Below, one piece after another: positions 27,062 through 36,382 of a stretch of DNA of 64,000 nt. Both the position numbers and the translations under genes were made by a program. Each line of letters starts with the position of its first letter. Within the stretch, counting starts at the first letter, position 1. This DNA is from Rhodovastum sp963709085 (GTDB lineage Bacteria > Pseudomonadota > Alphaproteobacteria > Acetobacterales > Acetobacteraceae), in the NCBI GenBank assembly GCA_963709085.1, contig CAVPVB010000007.1, positions 1,116,001 to 1,180,000 of the forward strand, given 5' to 3'. The notes beneath the pieces are model-generated. The model was not told the DNA's origin. It ran no database searches and was given only the letters and a program-made list of their open reading frames with translations.

Positions 27062-27123
27062 TGGCTGCGTTGCGGGCGGCGGCGCATGCTGCCCTGGCTG
27101 CCCTGCTGCCCTGCAGCAATATC

Positions 27124-27152
27124 TTGCACTGGAACGTGTGCAGCCGTATCTT
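27124..27152 (+). promoter_or_regulatory. Sigma-70-type promoter for rpoZ-spoT
   Basis: TTGCAC (27124-27129), a 17-bp spacer, then TATCTT (27147-27152). It lies 37 bp before the rpoZ ATG, with GGAGG in between. The match and position are good, but it was judged by eye. Confidence 0.55.
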
Positions 27153-27189
27153 GGTCAATCACCCGTACTGCCGACCGGAGGTTGAGCGC

Positions 27190-27594
27190 ATGGCGCGCGT
27201 CACCGTTGAAGACTGCGTTCAGAAGATCCCGAACCGCTTCGAGCTGGTTCTGCTCGCCGCCCAGCGTGCGCGCAATCTGTCGCGCGGCGAGGAAATCACC
27301 CTGGACCGCGACAACGACAAGAACCCGGTCGTTGCCCTGCGCGAGATCGCCGACGAGACCATCCCGCTGGAGAAGCTGGAACAGGACCTGATCAAGTCGC
27401 TCTCCCGCGCGCCCGAGCCGGAGCCGGCCGACGAGGAGGTGCTGGACCTTATTCCGACCGACCAGAACATCTTCGGCCTGCAGGAAATCTCGGCCGACGA
27501 GGAGGCGCAGCAATTGCCGGTCGAGTCCGAGGATTTCTCGCCGGACGATCTCGAGGCGGCCATCGAGGCGGAGCTTGGCGGCCGTCGCCGGTAG
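27190..27594 (+). CDS. rpoZ: RNA polymerase omega subunit
   Basis: A 134-residue omega subunit. The conserved core MARVTVEDCVQKIPNRFELVLLAAQRARNLSRG and NPVVALREIADETI bind the beta' C-terminus and help polymerase assembly; in proteobacteria omega also forms part of a ppGpp site. An acidic C-terminal tail follows. The relA/spoT gene begins 6 bp after its stop, a linkage that matches the regulatory connection. Confidence 0.96.
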   Translation: MARVTVEDCVQKIPNRFELVLLAAQRARNLSRGEEITLDRDNDKNPVVALREIADETIPLEKLEQDLIKSLSRAPEPEPADEEVLDLIPTDQNIFGLQEISADEEAQQLPVESEDFSPDDLEAAIEAELGGRRR

Positions 27595-27600
27595 CAGGAC

Positions 27601-29925
27601 ATGACGGGCGGCGCTCCAGCAGGCTGGCGCGCCGCGCCGGCTGCCGGTCCCGACGGACCCACGACGGCGCCGCCCTCTGCCGTGACGCCGCCTTCGCAGA
27701 CTGCCCCTTCGCAACGGGCGGCCGAATTCACCCCGGAGCGCCCGTCGGACCCGGCGCCCGGGGTCGATATCAGCAAGCTGATTGCCCGCATCCACAGCTA
27801 CGATCCCAAGGCCGATACCGGCCTCGTCGAGGCCGCCTTCCGGCTGGCCGCCGAGGCCCACCGCGAGCAGAAACGCGACAACGGCGACCCGTACATCACC
27901 CATCCGGTCGCGGTCGCCGAGATCCTGGCCGGCTACCGGCTCGACGTGGGCAGCATCATCACCGCCCTGCTGCACGACGTGATCGAGGATACCGGCGTCA
28001 CCCGCGCCGAGCTGGAGCGCCGGTTCGGGCCGGAGATCGCCGGCCTGGTGGACGGCGTGACGAAACTGACCCGGCTGGAACTGCAATCCGATCGCACCAA
28101 GCAGGCGGAGAATTTCCGCAAGCTCGTGCTGGCGATGAGCCGCGACATCCGCGTGCTGCTGGTCAAGCTGGCCGACCGGCTGCACAACATGCGCACGCTG
28201 CATTTCGTCGATCAGGCGCCGCGGCGCCAGCGCATCGCCCGCGAAACCATGGACATCTATGCGCCGCTGGCCGAGCGCATCGGCATGGATTCGGTCAAAA
28301 GCGAGCTGCAGACGCTGGCCTTCGCGCAGCTGGAGCCCGAGGCGTACGAGACCATCCAGGCGCGGCTGAACTTCCTGCGCGGCCAGGGGGCCGACGTGAT
28401 CGAGGAGGTGCGCACCGAACTCGCCAAGATCTGCCACGATTTCGGCATCGAGCGGGTCGATGTCAGCGGCCGCGAGAAATCGCCCTACTCGATCTGGGAG
28501 AAGATGCAGCGCCGCAACGTGCAGTTCGAGCAGTTATCCGACATCATGGCGTTCCGCATCGTGGTGCCGACGCGGGATGCCTGTTACGGCGCGCTCGGCG
28601 CCGTGCATGCTGCCTATCCGGTGATCGCCGGCCGCTTCAAGGATTACATCTCCACCCCCAAGCCGAACGGCTATCGCAGCCTCCATACCGGCGTCACCCT
28701 GCGCGAACCGCGCAACCAGAAGATCGAGGTGCAGATCCGCACCTCCGAGATGCACGACATCGCCGAGAACGGCGTGGCGGCGCACTGGATCTACAAGCAG
28801 CACGATGCCTCGGCCACCGAGGCGCAGCGCTTCCGCTGGGTGCAGGATCTGCTGGAAATCCTGGAGAACTCCACCCCCGATGAGTTCCTCGAGAACACTA
28901 GGCTGGAGCTTTATCAGGATCAGGTGTTCTGCTTCACGCCGAAGGGCCAACTGATCCAGCTGCCGCGCGGGGCGACGCCGGTGGATTTCGCCTACGCCGT
29001 GCACAGCCAGGTCGGCGATACCTGCGTCGGCGCCAAGATCAACGGCCGTCTGCTGCCGCTGCGCCACGAGCTGCAAAACGGCGATCAGGTCGAGATCATG
29101 ACCTCCCGCGGCGGCACGCCGAGCCCGCAATGGGAACGGTTCGTCGTTACCGGCAAGGCGCGCGCGCGCATCCGCCGCTATGTGCAGCAGCAGCAGCGCC
29201 AGCAATATCGCGACGCCGGCAAGTCCGCGCTGGCCAAGGCGTTCCGCCAGGAAGGCGTGGACGGCGCGGAGAAGGTGCTGGAGGGGGCGCTGAAGGCGCT
29301 GAAGGCGGCGACGCTGGATGATTTGTATGTGGCGGTCGGCAAGGGCGATATCGGCGCGCGCGAGGTGGTCAACACCGCGTATCCGGAGCTGCGCCCGGCG
29401 GCGCGGGCGCCGCGCATGCTGCCCAACCTGCCGACCCGGGCGCCGCGGCCCGGCGGGGGCAAGGGGTTGCCGATCAGCGGGCTGGTGGCCGGCATGGCGA
29501 TCCACTACGCCGGCTGCTGCCACCCGCTGCCGGGCGACCGCATCGTCGGCATCGTCACCACCGGCAAGGGCGTGACCATCCACACCCGCGAGTGCCCGAC
29601 GCTGGAGAGCTTCGCCGCCACGCCGGAGCGGTTCATCGACGTGGACTGGGAGCCAGCCGCCTTCGATGCCAAGGAGAAAGGCGAGGGGCATACCGGCCGG
29701 GTTTCGGTGATCGCCAGCAACGAACCGGCGGCGCTGGGCGAGATCACCAACGCCATCACCAAGCAGGACGGCACGGTCGCCTCGCTGCGGGTGGTCAGCC
29801 GGCAGGCCGATTTCTTCGAGGCGGTGGTGGATGTCGAGGTGCGCGATCTCGGCCATCTCAGCCGCGTCATCGCCGGGCTGCGGGCGGCCAGCGCGGTGCA
29901 CCAGGTGGAGCGGGCGAGGGGATAA
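27601..29925 (+). CDS. spoT: Bifunctional (p)ppGpp synthetase/hydrolase
   Basis: A 774-residue Rel/SpoT homologue. Order: a Pro/Thr-rich N-terminal extension (1-50), an HD hydrolase domain (HDVIEDT near 125, then LADRLHNMRTL), a synthetase domain with RFKDYISTPKPNGYRSLHT, a TGS domain (FCFTPKGQLIQLPRGATPVDFAY), a zinc-finger region (GCCHPLPGD) and a C-terminal ACT domain. An intact HD motif with RFKD rather than EFDD marks a bifunctional enzyme. It should be the organism's main stringent-response enzyme. Confidence 0.95.
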   Translation: MTGGAPAGWRAAPAAGPDGPTTAPPSAVTPPSQTAPSQRAAEFTPERPSDPAPGVDISKLIARIHSYDPKADTGLVEAAFRLAAEAHREQKRDNGDPYITHPVAVAEILAGYRLDVGSIITALLHDVIEDTGVTRAELERRFGPEIAGLVDGVTKLTRLELQSDRTKQAENFRKLVLAMSRDIRVLLVKLADRLHNMRTLHFVDQAPRRQRIARETMDIYAPLAERIGMDSVKSELQTLAFAQLEPEAYETIQARLNFLRGQGADVIEEVRTELAKICHDFGIERVDVSGREKSPYSIWEKMQRRNVQFEQLSDIMAFRIVVPTRDACYGALGAVHAAYPVIAGRFKDYISTPKPNGYRSLHTGVTLREPRNQKIEVQIRTSEMHDIAENGVAAHWIYKQHDASATEAQRFRWVQDLLEILENSTPDEFLENTRLELYQDQVFCFTPKGQLIQLPRGATPVDFAYAVHSQVGDTCVGAKINGRLLPLRHELQNGDQVEIMTSRGGTPSPQWERFVVTGKARARIRRYVQQQQRQQYRDAGKSALAKAFRQEGVDGAEKVLEGALKALKAATLDDLYVAVGKGDIGAREVVNTAYPELRPAARAPRMLPNLPTRAPRPGGGKGLPISGLVAGMAIHYAGCCHPLPGDRIVGIVTTGKGVTIHTRECPTLESFAATPERFIDVDWEPAAFDAKEKGEGHTGRVSVIASNEPAALGEITNAITKQDGTVASLRVVSRQADFFEAVVDVEVRDLGHLSRVIAGLRAASAVHQVERARG

Positions 29926-30027
29926 CAGACCCACGCCGCCGCCTTGCTTGACACGGGGGGGTGGGAAAGGCTTCATCCGCCCCCATCGCCCGAACGCCCC
30001 GCCCCCCGGAGTTAGACCGACATCCCC

Positions 30028-30792
30028 ATGCCGCAGCAACTCATGGCCAGGCGCAAGTCCGGCGTTCTGATCGAGAACATCAAGACCGTTCTTTACGCTG
30101 GCCTGATCGCCATCGGCATCCGCACGGTCGCGTTCGAGCCGTTCAATATCCCGTCCGGGTCGATGATCCCCACGCTGCTGGTGGGCGACTATCTGTTCGT
30201 GTCGAAATACAGCTACGGCTATTCGCATTTCTCGCTGCCGCTGTCGCCGCCGCTGTTCAGCGGCCGCATCTTCGGCCGGTTGCCGGAGCGCGGCGATGTC
30301 GCCGTGTTCAAGCTGCCGCGCGACACCAGCCAGGACTACATAAAGCGCATCGTCGGCCTGCCCGGCGACCGCATCCAGATGAAGGCCGGCCAGCTCTACA
30401 TCAACGGCACGATGGTGCAGCGCAAGCCGGCCGGCGACTACATGGCCGACAATGACGGCCCGCGCATGCTGCTCAAGCGTTACCTGGAATTCCTGCCGGA
30501 CGGTCCCGACCATTTCGTCGAGCATTATATCCTGAAGGCGACCGATGACGGGCCGCTCGACAACACCCAGGAATACAAGGTGCCCGAGGGCTACGTGTTT
30601 GCCATGGGCGACAACCGCGACAACTCGCTGGACAGCCGCGTGCTGAACGCCGTCGGTTTCGTGCCGGTCGAGAACCTGGTTGGCCGCGCCGAGTTCATCT
30701 TCCTCTCGGTCGGAGGCTCCGCGGCGCTTTGGGAGGTCTGGGAGTGGCCGTTCGATATTCGGTGGCGCCGGCTGTTCACGGGCATTTCCTGA
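30028..30792 (+). CDS. lepB: Signal peptidase I
   Basis: A 254-residue inner-membrane protease. One N-terminal helix (KTVLYAGLIAIGIRTVAF), then box B IPSGSMIPTL with the catalytic Ser, box D YIKRIVGLPGDRI with the catalytic Lys, and box E MGDNRDNSLDSR. It removes signal peptides from exported proteins. It is upstream of rnc and era, the standard arrangement. Confidence 0.96.
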   Translation: MPQQLMARRKSGVLIENIKTVLYAGLIAIGIRTVAFEPFNIPSGSMIPTLLVGDYLFVSKYSYGYSHFSLPLSPPLFSGRIFGRLPERGDVAVFKLPRDTSQDYIKRIVGLPGDRIQMKAGQLYINGTMVQRKPAGDYMADNDGPRMLLKRYLEFLPDGPDHFVEHYILKATDDGPLDNTQEYKVPEGYVFAMGDNRDNSLDSRVLNAVGFVPVENLVGRAEFIFLSVGGSAALWEVWEWPFDIRWRRLFTGIS

Positions 30793-30824
30793 TCGCCGCC
30801 CCGGCCGCCTCCGCTTCGGTTCCT

Positions 30825-31554
30825 TTGTCACCGGGCGGCGAGCCCCCCGAAACCGAGACCCATCCGGCACAGGATCTCCTCGGCCACGATTTCGCCCGCC
30901 CGGAATTGCTGCGTGAGGCGCTGACTCATCGTTCCGCCGTGGTCGGCCGGGCGTTGTCGCGCGGGCGCACCGCGCGCCGCAGCGGCGCGGGGTCGAACGA
31001 AAGGCTGGAATTCGTCGGCGACCGGGTGCTCGGCCTGCTCATTGCCGAGTGGCTGGCCGAGCGCTTTCCCGATGAGCAGGAAGGCCAGCTCGGCCCGCGT
31101 CTCGCCCATCTGGTGTCCCAGCCCGTGCTGGCCGCCATCGCGCATCGAGCTCGGCCTGCCCGCGGCGCTGTCGGTGGCGCCCGGTGAATCGCGCGCGGGC
31201 GTGCGCAAGCTGGCCACCGTGCTGGCCGATGCCATGGAGGCTTTGATCGGCGCGCTTTATCTCGATGGCGGCCTGGAGCCGGCGCGCCGCTTCGTGCGCC
31301 GTGCCTGGGAGGAGGCGATGTCCGGCCTCGCCGAGCCGCCCAAGGACCCGAAAACCGCGCTGCAGGAATGGCTGCTCGCCCGCGGCATGAATTTGCCCAG
31401 TTACGCGCTGCTCTCGCGGGAGGGGCCGCCGCATGACCCGGTGTTCGTCATCGGCGTTTCGGCCGCCGGCCATGACGGCAGCGGCACCGCCGGCAGCAAG
31501 CGGGTTGCCGAACGGCTGGCCGCGGCCGATTTGTTGGGAAAGCTGGGCGCATGA
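30825..31554 (+). pseudogene. rnc: Ribonuclease III, frameshifted
   Basis: The first part (LLGHDFARPELLREALTHRS and NERLEFVGDRVLGLLIAEWL) and second part (RIELGLPAALSVAPGESRAGVRKLATVLADAMEALIGALYLDGG plus a dsRNA-binding domain) lie in different frames. They meet near 31140, where a one- or two-base indel separates AAIA from RIELGL. All catalytic acidic residues are present on either side, so the real gene is probably intact. The start is uncertain (TTG 30825, or GTG 30762 overlapping lepB). Its stop overlaps the era ATG. Confidence 0.85.
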
Positions 31555-32459
31555 GCGACTCCTCCCCGCGAAACGCTGTGGCTTCGCGGCGATTGTCGGC
31601 GCCCCCAACGCCGGAAAATCCACCCTGCTGAACCGGCTGACCGGCGCCAAGCTGTCGATCGTCAGCCCGAAGGCGCAGACCACCCGCTTCCGCGTGCTCG
31701 GCATTCTCATGCGCGGCGCCACCCAGATCCTGCTGGTGGACACGCCCGGCATCTTTCAACCGCGCCGGCGGCTTGACCGTGCCATGGTGCACGCAGCCTG
31801 GACCGGGGCGCAGGACGCCGATCTGGTGCTGTTGCTGGTCGATGCCCGGGCCGGCCTGACCGACGGCGTGCGCGCCATCGCCGAACGCCTGCGCGACCGC
31901 AGCGGCCGGGCCTGGCTGGTGCTGAACAAGGTCGATCTCATCGACCCGCGCGGCCTGCTGCCGCTGACCGCGGAGCTCGAACGGCATCGTTTCCTTCGAG
32001 CAGACCTTCATGGTCAGCGCCGCCAATGGCGACGGGCTGGACACGCTGGTCCAGGCGCTCGCCGATGCCGTGCCGCCCGGCCCGCATCTTTATCCCGCTG
32101 ACGACCTCACCGACGTGCCCGACCGGCTGCTGGCGGCGGAGATCGTGCGCGAGCAAATTTTTTTGCAGACCCATGAGGAGGTGCCGTACGGTACCACGGT
32201 GGAGACGGAGAGCTGGGAGGAACGGCGCGACGGATCGGTACGCATCGAGGCCACGATCTATGTGGCACGCGCCGGCCAGAAGGCCATCCTGATCGGCGAG
32301 GGCGGCAGCCGCGTCCGCGACATCGGCGCCCGCGCCCGCGGCGAACTGGCCCGGCTGCTGGAGCGCAAGGTGCACCTGTTCCTGAACGTGCGCGAACGCG
32401 CCGGCTGGGACGAGGAGGGGGCCCGGCTGCGGGCGCTTGGGCTGGACGATCCGGGGTAA
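31551..32459 (+). pseudogene. era: GTPase Era, two frameshifts
   Basis: Era matures 16S rRNA and is essential in most bacteria. G1 (GAPNAGKSTLLNRL), G3 (DTPGIF) and G4 (NKVD) lie in one frame; the KH domain (GQKAILIGEGGSRVRDIG) lies in another. The frame must shift near 31570 (from the ATG at 31551, MSDSSP, into KRCGFAAIVG) and again near 31985 (before SFEQTFMVSAANGDGLDTL). The loss of such a gene is implausible, so base-calling errors are likely. The TAA stop is part of the palindromic element that follows. Confidence 0.85.
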
Positions 32460-32556
32460 GGAAGGCCAGGGCTCTGCCCTGGACCCGCTAAGGGCGGAGC
32501 CCTTAGAACCCATTCCTTAAGTAGCGGGGTCCAGGGCAGAGCCCTGGCCTTCCTTT
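32457..32556. repeat. Long intergenic palindrome, copy 4 of 5
   Basis: Outer arms TAAGGAAGGCCAGGGCTCTG and complement bracket CCGCTAAGGGCGGAGCCCTTAG and an AACCCATTCC core, in inverted orientation to copies 2 and 5. It provides the era stop codon and ends 16 bp before the recO ATG. Confidence 0.85.
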
Positions 32557-32572
32557 CCTCGCAGAGGCCACC

Positions 32573-33313
32573 ATGGACTGGGACGCCCCCGCCATCATCC
32601 TCAACGTCCGCCCCTTCGGTGAGGGCGACGCCATTGCCACCGTGATGACCGAAGCGCACGGCGCCCATCGCGGCCTTGCTCGTGGCGGTGCCAGTCGCGG
32701 CCGTGTGGCGTTGTGGCAGCCGGGGAATCTCGCCCAGGTGCGCTGGGTTGGGCGCCTCTCTGACCAGCTCGGCAGCTTCACTGCCGAACTCGTCCACCCC
32801 GCTGCAGCCCTGGCCATGGACGACGCGTTGCAGCTTGGCATGCTGACCGCCGCCTGTGCGGTGGCTGAGGGCGCGCTGCCGGAGCGCGAGGCGCATCCGC
32901 GCGTGTTCGATGTCCTGCTGCACTTGATTGCCCGCCTGTCGCGCGGCACCGCCATGCTGGCCGAGCAGATTCGGTGGGAGGCGCTGCTGCTGGCCGATCT
33001 CGGCTATGGCCTGGACCTGGCTTCCTGCCCGGTCACCGGTGCGACCGAGGGGCTCGTGTATGTCAGCCCGAAATCCGGCCGGGCGCTGTCGGTGGAGGGG
33101 GCGGGTACATGGGCGCCCCGGCTGCTGCCGCTGCCGGCCATTCTGCTCGGCCCGGGCGAGGGCGATCCGGTGCAATGGCGCGACGGGCTGCGCCTGACCG
33201 GCCATTTTCTCGCCCGCGATGTGTTCGGCCTGCGCCACAGCCCGTTGCCCCTGGCCCGTCAGGCGCTGTACGACCGGGTGACGACCATGGCGGGGACCGA
33301 GTCGGATGCCTGA
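32573..33313 (+). CDS. recO: DNA repair protein RecO
   Basis: A 246-residue mediator that loads RecA in RecFOR repair. The N-terminal OB fold starts MDWDAPAIILNVRPFGEGDAIATVMTEAHGAHRGLARGG, and the helical C-terminal domain contains RWEALLLADLGYGLDLASCPVTG. Its 3' end overlaps the parC start by 8 bp, so the two are coupled. Confidence 0.94.
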   Translation: MDWDAPAIILNVRPFGEGDAIATVMTEAHGAHRGLARGGASRGRVALWQPGNLAQVRWVGRLSDQLGSFTAELVHPAAALAMDDALQLGMLTAACAVAEGALPEREAHPRVFDVLLHLIARLSRGTAMLAEQIRWEALLLADLGYGLDLASCPVTGATEGLVYVSPKSGRALSVEGAGTWAPRLLPLPAILLGPGEGDPVQWRDGLRLTGHFLARDVFGLRHSPLPLARQALYDRVTTMAGTESDA

Positions 33314-35525
33314 CGATGCGGCCGGGACGATCGAAGACACCAAGCTGGCGGACGCGCTGAGCGAGCGGTACCTCGCCTATGCGCTGTCCACCATCATGTC
33401 GCGTTCGCTGCCCGATGTGCGCGACGGGCTCAAGCCGGTGCACCGGCGGCTGGTCTATGCCATGCACCAGTTGCGCCTGGACCCGACCGCCGGGTTCAAG
33501 AAATGCGCCCGCGTGGTCGGCGATGTCATCGGCAAATACCATCCGCACGGCGACGCCTCGGTGTACGAGGCGCTGGTGCGGCTGGCGCAGGATTTCGCCG
33601 CGCGCTTCCCGCTGGTCGAGGGCCAGGGCAATTTCGGCAACATCGACGGCGATAACGCCGCGGCGATGCGGTATACCGAGGCGCGCCTCACCGAGGTAGC
33701 CAAGGCGCTGCTGGCCGGCATCGACGATGATGCGGTCGATTTCCGCCCGACCTATGACGGCGAGGAGAGCGAGCCGGTTGTTCTGCCCGGCGGTTTCCCC
33801 AATCTGCTGGCCAATGGCTCGGCGGGCATTGCGGTGGGGATGGCCACCTCGATTCCGCCGCACAATGCCGGCGAGGTCTGCGCCGCCGCCGTCGCCCTGG
33901 TGCGCGATCCCGCCATCACCACCGCCGCGCTGCTGAAGCACATGCCCGGCCCCGATTTCCCCACCGGCGGGCTCATTGTCGAGGAGCCGGCGGCGATCCT
34001 GGCCGCCTACGAGACCGGCCGCGGCGGGTTCCGGGTGCGGGCGAAATGGGCGGTCGAGCCGGGGCGCTTCGGCACCTGGGCCATCGTGGTCACGGAGATT
34101 CCCTATCAGGTCCAGAAGGCGAAGCTGATCGAGCAGATCGCCCAGCTGCTGGAGGAGAAAAAGCTGCCGCTGCTCGGCGACGTGCGCGACGAAAGCACCG
34201 ATCTGGTGCGCCTGGTGCTGGAGCCGAAGACCCGCAGCGTCGAGCCGGACGTGCTGATGGCGAGCCTGTTCCGCGCGACCGCTCTGGAAAGCCGGTTCCC
34301 GCTCAACATGAACGTGCTGACCGCCGACCGCACGCCGCGGGTGCTGGGCTTACGCGAGGTGCTGCGCGCCTGGCTCGACCATCGCCACGAGGTGCTGATC
34401 CGCCGGTCGAAGCACCGGCTGGCCGCGATCGAGCGGCGGCTGGAGATTCTCGACGGCTTCATCAAGGTCTATCTCAACCTCGACGAGGTGATCCGCATCA
34501 TCCGCAGCGAGGACGAGCCCAAGCCGGTGCTGATGCGGGCGTTTGAACTCTCCGATGTGCAGGCGGAGGCCATCCTCAACATGCGGCTGCGCAGCCTGCG
34601 CAAGCTGGAGGAAATGGAGATCCGCAAGGAGCACAAGGCGCTCAGCAAGGAGCTGAAGGACCTGCAGACCCTGCTCGGGGATGAAAAGCAGCGCTGGAAG
34701 CGCATCGCCGGCGAGCTGGAGGAAACCGGGAAGAAATTCGGCTCGGGCCCTCTGGGTGACCGCCGCAGCGTGTTTGCCGAGGCCGGCCCGGTGATCGACG
34801 TGACTCCCGAGGCGTTGATGGAACGCGAGCCGATTACCGTCATCCTGTCGGACAAGGGCTGGATTCGGGCCGTGAAGGGCCATGGAACCGACCCGCAGGA
34901 GATAAAATTCAAGGAAGGCGACCGGCTGCGCCTGCTGGTGCCCTGCGAGACCACCGATCGGGTATGTCTGTTCGCCACCAACGGCCGTGCCTACACGCTC
35001 AAGGCCGGCGACCTGCCGCGCGGCCGGGGCGACGGTCAGGCGGTGCGGCTGCTGGTGGAATTGACCAACGAGGACGAGGTTGCGGCGCTGTTCGTGCCGC
35101 GTGACGGTGTCCGCTATCTGGTTGCGTCCAGTGCGGGCCGGGGCTTTCTGGTGAAGGCCGAGGAATTGTCGGCGGAGAAGCGCACCGGCAAGCAGGTGCT
35201 GAACCTGCGGCCGGGCGAGGAGGCAATGATCTGCGTGCCAGCCGAGGGCGACCATCTGGCCGTTATCGGCAGCACCCACAAGCTGCTGGTGTTTCCGCTG
35301 GACCAGGTGCCGGAACTGGCGCGCGGGGCCGGGGTTATTCTGCAGAAATTCGCTGGCGATGGCGCGCTCAGCGATGTGCGCGTGTTCCGCCTCGCCGAGG
35401 GGCTGAGCTGGCGCCAGGGTGAGCGCACCCGCACCGAGACTGATCTGCGCCAGTGGCTCGGCGAGCGCGCCCAGATCGGCCGCAATCCGCCGCACGGGTT
35501 CCCGAAGAACGGCAAGTTCGGCTGA
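33306..35525 (+). CDS. parC: DNA topoisomerase IV subunit A
   Basis: A 739-residue type IIA topoisomerase subunit for decatenating sister chromosomes. The N-terminal block is LSERYLAYALSTIMSRSLPDVRDGLKPVHRRLVYAM. The quinolone-contact region reads HPHGDASVYEALVRLAQ, with Ala at the position of Escherichia coli Ser80. The catalytic Tyr is in AAAMRYTEARLT. The C-terminal beta-pinwheel follows (TTDRVCLFATNGRAYTLKA). The reading frame is intact over the full length. An IS66 end lies 7 bp beyond its stop. Confidence 0.96.
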   Translation: MPDDAAGTIEDTKLADALSERYLAYALSTIMSRSLPDVRDGLKPVHRRLVYAMHQLRLDPTAGFKKCARVVGDVIGKYHPHGDASVYEALVRLAQDFAARFPLVEGQGNFGNIDGDNAAAMRYTEARLTEVAKALLAGIDDDAVDFRPTYDGEESEPVVLPGGFPNLLANGSAGIAVGMATSIPPHNAGEVCAAAVALVRDPAITTAALLKHMPGPDFPTGGLIVEEPAAILAAYETGRGGFRVRAKWAVEPGRFGTWAIVVTEIPYQVQKAKLIEQIAQLLEEKKLPLLGDVRDESTDLVRLVLEPKTRSVEPDVLMASLFRATALESRFPLNMNVLTADRTPRVLGLREVLRAWLDHRHEVLIRRSKHRLAAIERRLEILDGFIKVYLNLDEVIRIIRSEDEPKPVLMRAFELSDVQAEAILNMRLRSLRKLEEMEIRKEHKALSKELKDLQTLLGDEKQRWKRIAGELEETGKKFGSGPLGDRRSVFAEAGPVIDVTPEALMEREPITVILSDKGWIRAVKGHGTDPQEIKFKEGDRLRLLVPCETTDRVCLFATNGRAYTLKAGDLPRGRGDGQAVRLLVELTNEDEVAALFVPRDGVRYLVASSAGRGFLVKAEELSAEKRTGKQVLNLRPGEEAMICVPAEGDHLAVIGSTHKLLVFPLDQVPELARGAGVILQKFAGDGALSDVRVFRLAEGLSWRQGERTRTETDLRQWLGERAQIGRNPPHGFPKNGKFG

Positions 35526-35582
35526 GCCACGGTAAGCGTGGTGGCGGCAGCACATTGCGCGGCGGGATGAAGATCGTGCCAG

Positions 35583-36052
35583 ATGGCGTCGACGGTGAAG
35601 GAGGACGGCATGGCGCGGCGGTCTTCGCGGACAGAGGACGCTCCTACGACGCATGGTACGGGTGCTCGTAGCGAAGGGGCGTCGGAGGCTCCGAGCGTTC
35701 GTCGGCGCTGGACGCTGGAACAGAAACGCCAGATCGTCGCCGCGGCGGCGCAGCCGGGTATGTCGGTGGCGATGGTGGCGCGCAAGCATGGCATCAGCAC
35801 CGGCCAGTTCTATGCCTGGCGCCAGCGCTTGGTGCTGGACGGCGCAGCTGATGGAACGACGAAGAGCATGGGTGACCGGGTGGTCGTAACGCGTCTGTCT
35901 TCGGACGTTGCCGCGCCGCAAGCCGACAGCGTTCGGATTGTGGCGCGCTTTGACGTGCCGGAGCCGGCAGGCGACGACACCGGCGCTGCGGACGCTCCTA
36001 CGACCAATCGTACGAGTGTCCACAACGGTTTCACCGCCGCGCCAGCGGATCG
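35583..36052 (+). pseudogene. IS66 TnpA, truncated
   Basis: An IS66 orfA/TnpA protein with the helix-turn-helix RRRWTLEQKRQIVAAAAQPGMSVAMVARKHGISTGQFYAWRQRL at about residues 40-85. The C-terminal part is degenerate and the frame reads through the junction at about 36052 into antisense tnpC sequence. TnpA is an accessory DNA-binding protein of IS66 elements and cannot transpose alone. Confidence 0.75.
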
Positions 36053-36382
36053 GCGACCGATTACCCGGTTTCCCGACGCCGCGCTGTCGTGCGTCCCGGC
36101 AAGTCCGCTACGCCGCTTCTGCCAATGGGACCGTAGCGCTGCCGGGCGGTCGCCAGTTCCAGGGCAACATTTGCTCGAGCTCGTGCGCCTTGGTGTGGCC
36201 GGCGACGATGCGCTGCAGCACGTCGGCCAGCCAGGCGAGTGGCTCGACGCCGTTCAACTTCGCCGTGTTGATCAGCGTCATGGCGATCGCCCAGTGCTCG
36301 GCGGCGCGATCGCTGCCGGCGAACAAGGCGTTTTTTCTTGTAATCGCGACAGGACGCATGCCGCGCTCGACCACGTTGGTAT

